From the NCBI GenBank assembly GCA_033064195.1, contig JARBJD010000048.1, positions 1 through 64,000 on the forward strand: 64,000 nt of DNA, in the 5' to 3' direction. A model generated the notes under the pieces. That model was not told the origin of the DNA, searched no databases, and saw nothing but the letters and a program-made list of their open reading frames with translations. This document shows, piece after piece, positions 50,015-63,400 of this stretch. The DNA comes from Blattamonas nauphoetae (lineage: Eukaryota; Preaxostyla; Oxymonadida). Every line of letters begins with the position of its first letter. Position 1 is the stretch's first letter. A program made the position numbers and the translations under genes.

Positions 50015-51138
50015 ATGATTCGCCTCCCTACGAATGAAATCCCGTTTAGAGGCTCAGAGAGTGTTCATGGGATCGTCTATAGCCGATGGGATAACATTAT
50101 TGGGCCATGCGTAGAGAAAGTGTGGATTCCGCATTTTTTGTCACTTTTTGATTCTACCCGAAAACCCAGTATTGGCAAGGAAGCGTTGAATTCACTCAAG
50201 ACCAACTTCTAACCATTGCTAGACAGTCTCTAAGCTCAACCACAGAGGAAAAAACGAACCAACTTCATAAGGACGTCCAGATTGTCCTTTTATCCAATTT
50301 GAGCATGTTTCTGACTAACTCTCATTCTATCACTTGCCACCTCGTTTTTCTCTAACTTTTCACAGATTATTTGCTCGTAGCCTCCAAATTCACAGTTCCA
50401 TCTCGATATGGCCAAAATTCGGCATCTTTGTCTATTCTGGTCCCACTGTCTGACTAACTTCTTCCACTGATTTTTCCCGTGATTCTCCCTCTGGCAGAAT
50501 ATTCTACACAAGATTTTTGGAGATTTCTCAAATTATTGTCGATTTCCTACACGTACTTTCGATTCGATTGGCGAATCTTCTTCGCGTTTTTCGCTCCTTT
50601 TTTCTTCATGGATTTAGACAACAGACAAACCATTTCCTTATTATGGGAGGATTCTTGCTCACAGCTCCCTAATTTTTGATGCTATTTTTCTATCTGGCGT
50701 CCCTCGGCCTCAAATAGAGTCTGTCTACATTCTCAATGTCATTTTCTTCTCTATTATTCCGGTAGAGAGACATATCTCACCCCACAATACGAAGAATATC
50801 TACAGGAGCAGTCGTTTCTCCAACGGTATTTTTCATTCTTCCCTTTCTTGCCGTCTAGATGCATGACATCTCATCTCAGAACAAGCGGCTACTCTGTAGT
50901 GATTGGTGAAGACATAGCCCATGTTAACCGAGTTTGTGCCATATATTCATTTCTACTATGTTTCTCTCGAAGATGGTAAAGACCTTGTTGATACTTACTC
51001 CACAACACATCCACACCTCCAGACTCGCCATCAAAACTGTTCAATCTGTATCCCCAAGTCATGTCGAACGAAAACTTAACCATTATTCGTCCGAAACCAT
51101 GTCTGGCGTCAGTTTTGGTGCTTTTTCACAAACAATAA
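50015..51138 (+). CDS. C9orf72-like longin/DENN protein, multi-exon
   Basis: Exon pieces in order match C9orf72: VYSRWDNIIGPCVEK (against AYWDNILGPRVR), a longin strand DVQIVLLSN...YLLVASKF...ASLSILVP (against FVLSEKGVIIVSLIF...YGLSIILP), and MTSHLRTSGYSVVIGEDIAHVNRVCAIYSFLL (against ISSHLQTCGCSVVVGSSAEKVNKIVRTLCLFL). The first intron is 50120-50169. The second fits best as a GC-AG intron starting near 50303. Further ones are about 30-65 nt. The frame ends at the TAA at 51136-51138, shorter than the animal protein, so more exons may exist downstream. C9orf72 acts with SMCR8 and WDR41 in lysosome and autophagy control. Confidence 0.65.
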
Positions 51139-53650
51139 ATGCGACACGCTCGGCCGAACTTCCGGGAGGTTCTCCAACACTCCATCAAATTTACTCAATC
51201 AACTCCGCCGCAAAGGTTCCCGAAACTGACACTCAAACTCTTTTTCAACCACCTCCATCCCTAATAATTCCAACCAAGACAGATACCTCACTCCATTCAT
51301 CGCCTTCATCTTCCACAGTTCCTCCTGCTCCTACTGAGCGACGCCGAACGACTTTTCAGCAAAATCCTGCTAAAATAGCTCTTTCTCAGTTTCAGGACAT
51401 CTATGTTGGGTCATTTTCATCTCTTGGTGTCTTTGGGATGAATTCGAATACCATGCGATCGATCCGACAGGAACAGAAGGAAATCCTCAAACAACAAAAA
51501 CCCCTTCGTCCTAAACACCGAACCACCAGTGTTGCTTTTCTTAGTTCTCCGTTGGTTCAACAAGAAATCTGTGACAACGACGAGTCCACTCCAACGATGC
51601 CCAATCAAAATTCACTTCCATCACCAGCCACCCCAGATACAAACACAGACAAAGAAGACATTAACGAGAAATTATTGACTCGATCTTCATTCACTCTCAA
51701 ACGCCTGGAGCGACGGCGGCAGAGTCGTGACGAGAAGGAAGACGCCCAAAAACAGCGTTCCAACAGAAAATCTGAACCAAACTCGCCAGTTCAAAGCCAG
51801 ACAGTGCAACTTGGATGGACAGAAAGCGAAGGCGAGGTCCAACTTGTGGTCGGACGAACAACAACGACAGACACACAGCCACGCTGGCATCGGCCACACA
51901 AAGTCAGCAAAAGGTTTGAAGACCTTGAACGAGGAAATGACATGAAACACAACCCACACAAACTTCGGGAACGGCGAATGTTTGGGATCTCTGAATCGAC
52001 GCCCAATTTCACCGATCCCCTCACATCCCACAGTGACTACCAACTCCACCTTGACGAAGTGGATGTGGTGAGCTCAACTGTCAACACTCCTCTCCTCAGT
52101 CGGAACAGATGGCGCGAGGTCCTCCCCACACTCGACGTCGGTCGAAGACGAGCCGTTTTCGAGACACCCGACCGACGCGAAGGGATCTCCGGAATCCACA
52201 CGCCTGTCCTCTCCCACAACTTCTCCGAACCGTATCTGGAGCAGTACAACAAAGACACGAGTCCATCTCTTCGGACGATCGATCCTTCACAACCGATGCT
52301 CGGCATGGCCAGTCTCCGATCGTCCGCGTCGGTGAACAGGCTGACATCGGCGAAGTCGTTGTCCACACTCACTCCGCAGTCGCTGACAGAGGTGGAGGAG
52401 GAGATGGAGATGGTGCAGGAGAGGGACTCGCTGGTGTACTCGGGATATACGCCGGGGTTGACAGTGCAGGGCGTGGTTGGAGTGTGTTGACTGAGTTGCT
52501 TTCTCTTTCTTTTTCGTTCTCTGTTTCTCTCTGGTTTTCTCTGTCTTCATTTGTTTCCCTCTCTTCCTCGTCTCAGACTGATCTCTCTCCTCTTGTCGTC
52601 CACCACTCCCCCCATCCCATCACCGTCATCAACCTCAAATCACGCACTGTCCACACCACTTTCAGCAAACCCGGCACGTCCTCATCAACCCCAACATCCC
52701 ACTCCGCCTTCCTCTCCTTCGTCAAACAGTATGATAGCTACGCTGCGAATCAAATGAACATGTCCGAAACAGCCAAACAGCAGACAGAGAAGCAATTAAC
52801 ACTCAAAATGGAGAAGATGTCCCTCACCGACGACGATGACCATCCGACGCCCAACACAGACACTTTCGGGCTTGTTGACGTGAAGTTTACACTCCTTCCA
52901 AGCAAATCCCCGACTCCCCCCGTTCGAAGCAGTCCTGTCTCACCAACACCGAGTTTCGGTGGATCTGCTGCAGCCACTCCAACACCCACACTCACCACAT
53001 TCACACTCAAGCCACTCTCCTCGCCACAATCGTACCTCGAGTTCGCTGGGCTTGACTCGCCGGTCAAACCGATCCCGAGTCTCGCCTCTTTCAAAGAGTT
53101 CGATTCGACACTCCGCGGATTTGATTCGAAGGCTGTCCCGATCCCACGAGAACTGTCGTCGTATCTTGTTCCTCGTGAAGCAGCATCTCCTCTGATCTTC
53201 CACCTCTTCTCCGACATCACACGCCTCGACCGCTCTTCCAACAGCATTCTGGGCGAGCGGGTGAAACGACTCCACTTTCGAGCCATCTTTTTCATTCTTT
53301 TTATGCTGAAAACACGCGGCATCCCTCTCATCGCCACAAAATTCCTCCAACACTCCAACTACCTCTCTCCCGACCTCCTCAGCGACACCCTCTTTGCACA
53401 GCTGGACCCCGAGAATCCACTCACCCCAACACAGGACCAGCAGACACTCACGCCAGCTGAGCGAGAAACGGTGCTGAAGGTGGTGGAACAGGCGTTGAAT
53501 TACCTCATGCTGAACGAACAATATATGTACGACGACCTTGGAGTGCTGAGTGGCATTGGGGGACTCTTCATCCCGCATTCCGAGAAGACCATCCAGCTGT
53601 ATTCTGGGTCGGGAGCGCAATTCACTCAGTTTCTTATTCACCTCTTCTGA
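51099..53650 (+). CDS. Ser/Pro-rich protein of about 818 aa, two exons, unrecognised
   Basis: Exon 1 runs from an ATG at 51099 (or a later one) to 52481. A 95 nt intron (52482-52576, GTGTG...CTCAG) joins it in phase to 52577-53650. The N-terminal two thirds are disordered, rich in Ser, Thr, Pro, Arg and Asp, with a possible short domain FQDIYVGSFSSLGVFGMN. The last ~160 residues look folded and helical (PLIFHLFSDITRLDR, RAIFFILFMLKTRGIPLIATKFL, AQFTQFLIHLF). The start overlaps the end of the C9orf72-like frame by 40 bp, so either that gene ends earlier or the two are one spliced gene. No function assigned. Confidence 0.5.
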
Positions 53651-53707
53651 TGGTGTATGGAGGACATCGTTCTATGTGTTTTCTTTATTTGAAAAATTGA
53701 ATTTCGT

Positions 53708-55931
53708 TCACATTTCTGAATCAATGAAGTCATCTCCTCTCAAACGTGTAATCAGGTCTGTAAGCTCGATGGCTCGCCGTTTAAGGCTATCTTCCCGACT
53801 CCTCTTCAAGTCTCGCACAAGGGGTAAGAGTTTGGCTTCCAAGAATTGTTCCAGAGTGCGATCAACAATTTCTGGAGAATCAGTCTTTTTCAGAAGGGCA
53901 AGAGTGATTTCAATGAGAATTCGATGCCGTACGTGAGAATTCTTGTTGAGGAGAGCATAGGGCCACCAAAGAATGGAAAAGAGATTTCCTTCGACGAGGA
54001 TTCCGGCAAGTTCTGGACCTTCACATGAGATGTTCCGAAAGAAGTGGAGAATTTCTAAACGCGATATGGGAGCACTCTGATAGACATTTTCCAACACTTC
54101 AATTGCCAGTTCAGTCGAATTGTCCGCGTTCGGGAACAGTGTCGAGAGGGTGGTTTTGATTTGTTGTGTCGTTCCGCCACTAATGTTCGATAAAATAAAC
54201 ACACACTGTTTGATCAATTGATCGGAATAAATTGAAAATTGTGTGAAGACTTTGAAGCTAAATGTGGTTGGGGAGAGACGACACTGCTCGATGAACTCCT
54301 CCTCCTTGTGAATGGGCGGTGGATTATAATGACCAAATGACGACCCATCAAATTCTGCTTGTAACAGTCTTAAGAGGGGATTCCATGCAGATGAGTGCTT
54401 TTCAGACGTAAATGTTGAGAGAAAGCGCTCGACAGATTCGCGGGAGGCCCGCTGAGGATTAAAGCGAAAACTCAGACAATCGTCAAGAAAATACAGGAGT
54501 CGACCGAGAATTTGTGCGACACCGAAGCCAAGGAGAGTCTATAACATGAGATGACGAAAAAAACAGACATCAACGGCGTCGTCGTTCAAAGCGAACATTC
54601 GCCCGGTTTCTTGTAAGATGACATGCAGCATCTGATATTCTTCTTCGAGTTTCATCTCAAGACGGTCTATAACATGGAATTCTGATTCTGTGATGATTCG
54701 AATTGTTGGTTCAATTTCGTAGTTGTTCACATGCCTCCAACTGATCAGACAACCTAAATATGAGCCGACAAGCAAAGTTTCGATAAAATTCTCGATGCTC
54801 CGCTCGAGAAAGAGAGGAAGGTGAGCCAGAAATGGCTGATTTGTCGTTTGATCATTGTCGACGATGCCACCAATCTCAATATTGCTATAAGCGGACGTCA
54901 ATTCTTCATTGTCGTAGGTGAGTGCTCTGAAAGTCATGAAGACACGTGCAGCAACATAAAGATCGTCAGCGAGAAGGAATGGCGAGAGAAATTGAAAGTA
55001 GACAGGTGCAAGTTCACTTTGTGAACAATTGTCGGCAAGAGTCGACATAAAATTGACAATGGAGACCGTCAAGCTGGTATTCTTTCCTAGTTGGATCTGA
55101 ATAAGGCGGTGTTGAGTTGATCCAGTAATCTGACATTTATGGAGAAGAGTGTGCAATATTGGCTGAAATAAGTTCAAGATATTCCAATGAATAAGAGCTT
55201 GAGCGAAATCCGGATTCTTGTAACATATTGCTTCCAACAACTCGATGATCTGGAGGAATTGAGGCGAGACAAGCCGCATACAGCAGTGTTTTGTTTGAGA
55301 TTTTGAAACTGAAGTAGTTGTAATGCCTGGGGAAAAAGTCCTGAATTGATAATTGATTGATGGGATGCGCTTTCAGAGTCCGCTGGAAGATTATGATGGA
55401 AACATGTCAAACCGACTTCAGCAAGGATATCCAGAAGACAAAACTATCAAAAAATGATTTCGAAGGTGAAGAGAGACTTGAGCTTGTGTGTCAAAAATTG
55501 TGGGAAAGAGAGCTGTGAGGATGTCGATCCCGTTCGACCTTAGGAAAACCTGGCATGCACTCTTACTTTCTGCTGTTGAAAGATAAAAAAGGAAAACAAA
55601 TACAGCAATAGTGAAAAATGTTTCTGAGTGAATGTATTGCCTCGTCAGAAGGAGTCGTGGGCAATTCTTTCAGTGTGTCTTGAATGATATCATGGACAGT
55701 TTGTCTTGCTGAAGAGGTCATATCAACGTCCGGTGATTGACTTCGTGATCGTTTCTTTTTTGAATTCATGTGGTGAAATGTTCTTCTCTTATTCGTTCGA
55801 AGACGGATGTGACCATCAGTTTCGGAATCCTTTGTCTGATCTTCATCATTATCGAAAGAACGGAGAAATTGACGATTCATGGGATTCGATGATTCGGAGA
55901 GGAGATGATCAGGCTGAAGCGCGCCAGACAT
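53708..55931 (-). CDS. Importin-alpha-like ARM-repeat protein, five exons
   Basis: Five exons give 698 residues (introns 55573-55603, 55444-55477, 55250-55281 and 54539-54568; 30-34 nt; total divisible by three). The N-terminus has a basic IBB-like stretch RLRTNKRRTFHHMNSKKKRSR. Helical ARM repeats follow, including LSNISGGTTQQIKTTL, close to the importin-alpha LSNI-x-G-x-x-x-Q-I-x signature, and ELLEAICYKNPDFAQ. It is longer than usual (about 530) because of a large insert around residues 350-480. Importin alpha binds basic nuclear signals and hands cargo to importin beta. The ARM assignment is firmer than the importin-alpha one. Confidence 0.55.
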
Positions 55932-55983
55932 TGATAGTGTGGGACGATCTCGATTGAATCACATACGAAAAACATCCTCCCCC
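55932..55983. promoter_or_regulatory. 52 bp divergent intergenic region (importin-alpha-like / cyclin B)
   Basis: The start codons of two divergent genes are 52 bp apart. The upstream in-frame GTG of the cyclin frame at 55939 lies inside this gap and is not used as the start. Confidence 0.45.
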
Positions 55984-57154
55984 ATGTTTGGCCAAAGACA
56001 AAATGCCCTGACCTCGATCACAAATCAATCTTCAAACATTATGAGTGCGAAAGATAGCATCACAAGAGCCACAACCGCGAGTTCTCAATCAGGTGTTTCA
56101 AGGACACGTGCTCCTGTGGGACAGCCCGCCCGTCCAGCTGCAACCGTCCCGACTGATTTGAAACCAATACCGGTCTATAATATCCCCCTCTCAGAAAAAC
56201 GCGAAGACCTTGATTATGAAGACAGACACCAGCCGATGATGTGCACTCCATTTGTGAATGAATCCTACGAATATTTGAAAGAATTGGAGGTCTGTTCTAT
56301 TACTTTGATTTTTTCGTCGAATTCACTCAAATTTTATTGCTCAATATTTCATCTGGGCGTTTTTAATTCAAATTTTTCCTCAAAATTTTTCTTCACATAT
56401 GTTCTCTCATTCCACACAGATTCGATGGAGAGTTACTCCAGGCTACATGAACCTCCAGAACTCTATCACTCCTAAGCATAGGGCATATTGTGTCGATTGG
56501 TTAGTGGATTTCCACAAGAAATTATCGTCACAGTACAAAGTGCCTCTACAGCTCGACACTCTGTACCTGACTGTCAACATTCTGGACAGATTCCTCTCAA
56601 AAAGTGTGGCTCCGCAAGACAAGCTCAATCTTATTGCTGTTGCTTCATTCTTCATCGCAAGCAAATTTGAAGAAACATATTACCCATCAATCGAACATCT
56701 GATCAAGTCCGCCCCATCCCCACTCCGAAAATCGGAGATTCTCAGAATGGAAAGCACAATTCTGGATACGCTGCAGTTTAAATTGGGAGCACCAACCTCC
56801 TACCAGTTCCTCAAACGCTACGCCAAAGCTTCTCGTGCTGACCAAAATGTGGGCATGATTTCGCGGTTTCTGTGTGAAAATGCCCTCACAAGCTACTCGC
56901 TCTCAACCAATTACACGCCTTCCATGGTTGCCGCTGCATCGGTCAGCCACGCACTCACAATCGTTGGCCGAGCCCCATGGACAGCCACTCTCCAACATTA
57001 CACTGGATACACTCACGCTGACATCATCAACTGTATGATGGAAATGCAGGATGCCGTTCGAAAGACTCCATTATTGAAAACCCAGGCCGTGTACAGAAAG
57101 TACGCCCAGGCAAAGTATTTGAAGTGCGCCATCGTTGCTTCTCAGAAAATTTAA
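55984..57154 (+). CDS. B-type mitotic cyclin, two exons
   Basis: Two exons (intron 56290-56419, 130 nt) give 346 residues. The cyclin box begins RWRVTPGYMNLQNSITPKHRAYCVDWLVDFH and continues LTVNILDRFLS and ASFFIASKFEETYYP, then IDxxLQF-like and the C-terminal cyclin fold. Near the N-terminus QNALTSITN closely resembles the destruction box of cyclin B (R-x-A-L-x-x-I-x-N) but has Gln in place of the first Arg, with an Arg one position earlier. The ATG at 55984 is chosen because the upstream open frame has only a GTG. Cyclin B activates Cdk1 for mitosis and is destroyed by the APC/C. Confidence 0.9.
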
Positions 57155-57407
57155 TTCTAAACATGTCTCACAACACTTATGGACTTCTGATCTTCATTTT
57201 CATCACACTTCAGAACTAATTTTTCTCTGATCTTGATCGCCAAAATCCGTCGCAACTAGCAGATTCCCAGCCTGTTATGTTGAAGAATTCGTCTTTTGAT
57301 TATTGAAACAAGTAAATGTGGAGCAAGGAGACGGAAAAAGGGTGATATGAGAAGAAAGATAGGTCAAATGAAGAAGGATCTCAGTCAAAAAAGAAATCAA
57401 GAACGAA

Positions 57408-60400
57408 TCAAGGGTCAGAACCAGTCTCATCGCTCTCCGTTCCCCACACCGTCACACTCTTAGCATAGCTTCCGAGTGCCAGTGCAGGAAACGGAGTGTG
57501 TGGTGACCAAGCGAAGCATGAGACCGATCCAGATGGATATGACGAGGAGGAGAAGGTGAGGATGGGGTTGCTCCGCTGAGAGGATGTTGTGTGGAGGGAC
57601 GAGAACGTCGATTCCATCGGCGAATGTCGTTCTGAGTGTGATGCTTCGGGTGTTCTTCGCTGGCTTGGTGTCTCCGCTAATGTTGAGAATCCCATGAAAG
57701 GATCGGATGGGTCGAGTGAGTGTGTAGTCGAGTTGAGTGGAGGGTCGTCCGACGTGAAGATGATGTCCTCGTCGTCCCCGCTTCTCTTCTCAAACAGCAT
57801 TTCCGAGTTGAGACTGTACACATCTTCCTGCGACAGCGACATCGACGATTCAGCATCGTCGACAGGATTTGTGTTCTGTTCGCTTTCGTAATCACGCAGG
57901 TCGAACTCCTCGTCATCGAGAGTGTCTCTGTTGGACTGGCCGACGTGTCTGAGAGTGCCTGTTTTGGTTGAGAAGACGAGGACGTTCCCGTCATCGCCGA
58001 CAAACGCCATCTCGCCTTCGTCGTTCCACTCAATCAGATCCTCGCTGCCGGTGCCTGTCCCACTCCCCACTCCAATTCCCAACCCTCCCGTCTTCGCGAT
58101 ATTCCGTTCATCGTTCCTTCTGCCTCGTTCTGGCATGAAGTGAGGGATTGTCTGGTTAGTGCCGATTGTTGGGCCAGAAGACGAAAGATGGGTGTGCGGG
58201 AATGTGGCCACAACTTCCATCTGTCGCATGTCGAGCACGCTGACCACTCCACGCCCGCTCACACCCAAATACTGCCCATCCAGCGACCACCCCAGCTTCT
58301 TGAGAGGATGAGCGAAGGTGATGCAGCGGACAGCAGATGACGAGACAACAGGTGAGTTGAATGGCGAGAGAGGCGAGCGAGAGGAGACGACAGTTGGGTT
58401 GATTGTGGGATCGATCAAAACGAGATTCCTGTCTGTGCTGCATGACGCCACAATTGTTCCCTCTGGATTCCACGACAGACTGCCGATGGGCGCCGAATGA
58501 ACTTGATACACTCCGATCGCTGGGGATTGTCCGGTCGAGTGAGGAAGAGATGACAAGACGCTTTCACCGCCTGACAACGACCCAACATCCCACAAACACA
58601 CTCTGCCGTCTCCTCCGCTCGACGCGATGATCGAGGCTGTCCCAGCAGGCTGCCAGTGAAGCCCCGAAATGTACGACAGATGCGAATAGCTCGCCAGCTG
58701 CGAGTTCGACCCAAACACATTTTGGGAAGGCGAGTTCGCTCGCTGTGGAACATATATCGCACGAGACTGGAAGGAGGACGACGACGCAATGCACTTCTTG
58801 AGGTCGGTGTTCCACAGGGCGACTGTTCGGTCGTACGAAGCAGAAGCGAAGTACGAACCAGACGGATGGAAGGACACAGCTGTGACAGGAAGTTTGTGAT
58901 GGGCGATCTGGGTGAAGGCTGGGGTCGATGCAGAGACAGAGAAGTCCAGCATTCCGATGTGGTTCCGCAGGTCGAAGAGGAGAAGCGGCTCGGTTGGGGA
59001 AAACTCAAGAAACGTCAGAAAAGCCGACGATTTGTGAGAATATGCTGGGATGGGTGGGACTCGATCCGGCCTGGACGATTTGGCGGTGTTGAGTGTGGCT
59101 GTTGTTGAAACGTACGTCAGCTGCGGACACTCTGGTGACTCAAACGTGTTCCAGTTGAACGAGCGGAGAGGAGCAGAGAAGAACGGGTACGTGCCTTGTT
59201 GGTACTTCTGCGTGGCGTTGAATTGTGATGTGGGGAAGGTCAGATAATCGATCGACGAGCGGGAGGGAATCGATTGCCGAGCGAGATTGTCGAACGAGGC
59301 TGTGCTTTGGCGTGTCGGGGAGGGGGTGTTGGTGATGGAGGGTGGAAGCGACATTTTCTGCTCGTCTTTCAGCTGCTGTTTCCGTTTTTGGATGTCGAGG
59401 CGGCGTTCGTGTTCTTCTCTTTTGTGCGAGATCTCCACTCGTCGTCTCTCGAGTGTCGGTCGTACAAACGAGACTGTGATTTGAAATTTGCATCCGACAG
59501 CGAGACTGCAGCCGTCAGAGCTCCAGCGAGTGTGGAGGATGGGATGCGAGAAGCTCATGCCCATTTGGCTTGCCGCAGATGACGAGAGAGTCTTGCTCTG
59601 CGTGGCAGACAGCGAGAAGAGGAACGGGAGAGATTGCGTGAAGAGGCGGATGAGTGGCGCAGGGGGGAGTGTCGGGAGGGTGACGAGCGATTGGCCCGTG
59701 TATCCTGTTTCCTGACACTTCTCTTCCATCCGATCAGCTTCGCTTGGATCTTCTGCTTCTCCGAACGTTGGCATCGGTGATTCTGATTCCGGAACGACAG
59801 CATCGATTGATTCGATCGTCTCGACCGAATCGTCGAGTTGAGAGTTCTGTGGAGTGGGCGGAGTGAACAGGACGTCGTTGAGTGAGTGCCGTGCGTGCTT
59901 GTCTCGACGCTTGGAGTCGTATTGTCTGCGAGACCCAGCATTCCGTTCGGCCTGCGGAGGAGTTGTGAACTGTGGGTCGGTTTCGAGTGTTGGGGTGTTG
60001 GACGATTTGGGCTCTTCGGCTGCTTTTCGTTCTTCTTCGCGTCTTCTTTCTTCTTCCTTCCGTTTCTCTTCCTCGATGCGCTTCTCTTCTGCTTTCCGAT
60101 GTTCTTCCTCTTCTCTTTGTCTCTGCTCCTCCCTTCTTCTCTCCTCTTCCTTCATCCTCTCCTCTTCTTTTCTTCTTTCTTCTTCCTTCCTCCTCTCTTC
60201 CTCTTTCCTTTCTTCTTCCTCCTTCCGCTTCCTCTCTTCCTCCACCTGTTCCTCCTCCTTCTTCGCCGATCCATCTGGTATCTTCCCCATCGCCTTCTTC
60301 TTCTGCTTCGCAGCGAGTGCGAGAGGGTTGAGTGTGTGAGTGAGTGTCTTCATCGAAACAGGCGGCTTCTGAACAGGCGGACTCTCCTTCTTTTCTTCCT

Positions 60401-63400
60401 TCACTGGCTCCGGAAGAAACATAATCTGGAGTGGTTTTGCTTTTGGGCTGGATTGAGCGGTTGTGGGGGGAGAGGAGTCCGGAGTGACGTCCAATCGATG
60501 GGTCGGGTCTTGCTGGTCGTCCTCGACAGACACGATGTGGATGACTGATGGACTCTTCTTGTGTCTGATCTGAACAGTCTTCCCTGTCTTGTTCAGCAGC
60601 GGGTTGCTGTTCCACACCATCGTTGATTGTGGAGAGGGCTGGGGCTTGGCCTTGGCATTCGGGTCGGAGAAGAGGAATGTGCGAAGTGGGAGGGAGTTGA
60701 GTGACGTGAGAGTGAGTGTGGTGTCATTGCACGATGTGAGGCGAGTGAGGAGGAGTGGCGACTTTTGGGTGAGTGGCGTGAAAATGAAAAAAGTGTGTGA
60801 AACAGAAAAAGTGGGGGAATCTTTCAGCTCAATCTGAGCCTGCTGGATGACGCGTCTTGTCAGCGGGGAGAGCTGCGGTGAGTGTGTCGGGATGACGAGC
60901 GAATCCTTCAGATTCGCACTTGCTCGTCGAGATTGTGTCTTGCGAGTGAGTGTTGTGGAGATGGAAAGGGGCGATGGTTTGTCAACAGGGCCTTGGTGTC
61001 TCGAGTCGAACACGCGCGATGATCTGTTCTTGCTTTTAAAAGTGAGTTCGGCGAGCGAGTCGTCAGCAGTGTCATCCGACGTGTTTGACGACATCTTCGG
61101 GCTGGTCTGTGGGGGAGAGAACAACTCCATCACATCCTGGATCCCCGCAGTGCTCTTCGCCTTTCCCGTTGGCTCGCTTCGGGTTCCAGTCTCTGCCCTG
61201 CTCATCGTGGCGTATTGATGGGTGTTCTTCTTCGATCCTCCAAACTGCATTCCTGTTTGGAATGTCGATCGACGTGTAAGTGCCTTGTTGTCTTTCGCAG
61301 CAAACACGACAGTGTTGGACTGAACAGAGCGGAACACGTCGGTGGGCTTCTTGATTGGGTTGGTGGAGGAGACAGACGAGCCGTATTGCGAATAGCCTGT
61401 CACTTTCTCTCGCAGTTCTCGCTCTCCCTTCAGCCATTCTTTGTGTTTGATGATTTTGATTCTGTAGTCGTGCTTGTGGATGCGGCTGAGCGAGACAAGT
61501 TGCTTCCTGTTTGTGTGTGTTTTGAGGGTGAAGTTGGGCGTGAATGTGAAGGTGAGCATTCCGAGTGTGTTCTGACACACTGTCGAAGATCCATTGACAA
61601 GAATGGCGTTTGTGGACGGGTTCACAGTGAATTCGGGCGAGTTGCTGAAAGTGGAGAAGAAGTTCGTGTCGCCAAGTGAGTTTCCTGAGCGTGTGGACAT
61701 GAGCGAGAATGTTGGTTCTCGCGGCGACGGAGAGGGCGGGAGAATCTCAGATGTTGGGGCAGAAGACCAGAGTGGATGGGTGACAGTGAAATCCTGCATC
61801 TGTGGGGGAAGAACCGCTTTCAAGACTTTGTCCAGAACGGTGTCCAACTCTGCGCCTGTCGGTTTCTCCCCAACATCTGGATTTGCGCGAGTCAAAGTCT
61901 CGATCTCGATTCCTCTCCTCACCTTCTCCCCCAGTTTCGTGAGGAACTTGGCCTGTCTCGTTCGCTCAAAGATGGTTGAATAGACAAGCGAATACACTGG
62001 CCGAACGCGATCCGGAAGTTGGGTGAGGTCGGAATACAACTCCCGCAGTGTCTTCGTCCTCGTTTCCACATCTCGCTGTTTCGTGAGCTCGACAGGCTCG
62101 ACATATCGTGCGACCATCAGCTTCCTCGAGCGTTCTCTCTCTGCTTCGTATTCTTTCGCTGACAACAAGCTCTGAATGCCACTTTCATCGTATTTTGGGT
62201 TCTCGACACCCGTGATGGGAGGAGGCTGCTGTTTGAGAGTGGAGAAGTCAACTCTGTTGAAGAATGGGTGAGAGATCACGTCCTGCCCACGAGAATACAA
62301 TCGCTGAACAGGTTTCCCGTCCGGCCCGATTTCTGTCGTCACTCCGATCCCCAATCGCTTCGCTGGGTTCAGTATGAGCAGCTTTTTGATCAAATCTTTC
62401 GCGTCTTCAGGAAATCCGTATGGCCAATAAATTTCTCCACCCAAAATCTTTTCGTAAGTCTGCTGAACGCCCTGGCCCACGAATGGCGACACTCCGAGGA
62501 ACAGTTCATAAGCTAAGCAGCCAAACGCCCACCAATCCACCGAAAAAGAGTAGGAATCGCCGCGGACGACTTCGGGGGCAACGTATTCGACAGTGCCGCA
62601 GAACGTGGAGAGCATGTTGGGTTGGTGGGAGAGGGTTGAAAAGAAGTTGTTGGCTGTGAGGGGCTGAGAGGGGTCGGGGTGGAGGGGTGGAAGAACTGAG
62701 GGATTTGGGAGGTATTCAGGAGCAAGAATGGGGAATTCGTCGCTGTCGGGTGAATCTGAAGTGGATGCACCACCAAACTGGAAGGAGAACGAGTTTTGCC
62801 CGATTTCGTTGCCTTCGTCCTGCAATTTCTGGATATGTTCATGATGCCTCGTTAGCTTCTCGCGCATCACATTTGGGATGTACACACGTCGGGCGACGCC
62901 AAGATCGATCACTCTGAGGTGACCATCCTCTCCCAACATCAGGTTTTCGGGTTTTAGATCTCGATGAACGATCCCGAGATTGTGCAGGGCTGTAATTGCG
63001 AGGGCAAATTCGGCGAGATAAAAAACAGCATCGTCTTGGGAGAAATCCTTACATTTCAAGATCCTCTGCAAGAGCTCGCCTCCAGAGAGGAATTCCATGA
63101 CAATATAGAGTGCTTCATTATCTTCGACGACTTCATATGTTTGGATGATATTCGGGTGATATGGGAGACCGTTCCGGATGTAAAGGAGAGTCGCGCCTTC
63201 CGTTCGAGCGTATCCTTCCATCGACGACGAGCGAAGATAATCCAAAGCAAGAATCTTGACAGCTAATGTCGGTGTACGAATGTTGATGGCTGGGGGGAGG
63301 CCTGGGTTGGCGATGGAGATTGTGCGATGGAGTTGTTTGTGATCTTGAAGTGAATTGCGATTAAATGAATTATTGCGATGTGACGATAAAGAAGGCGATA

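Noticed and set aside
59886-60548. 220-residue plus-strand frame rich in Phe/Leu/Ser opposite the kinase-WD40 gene
   Set aside because: It is the antisense shadow of the Lys/Glu/Arg coiled coil; the composition is fully explained by that.
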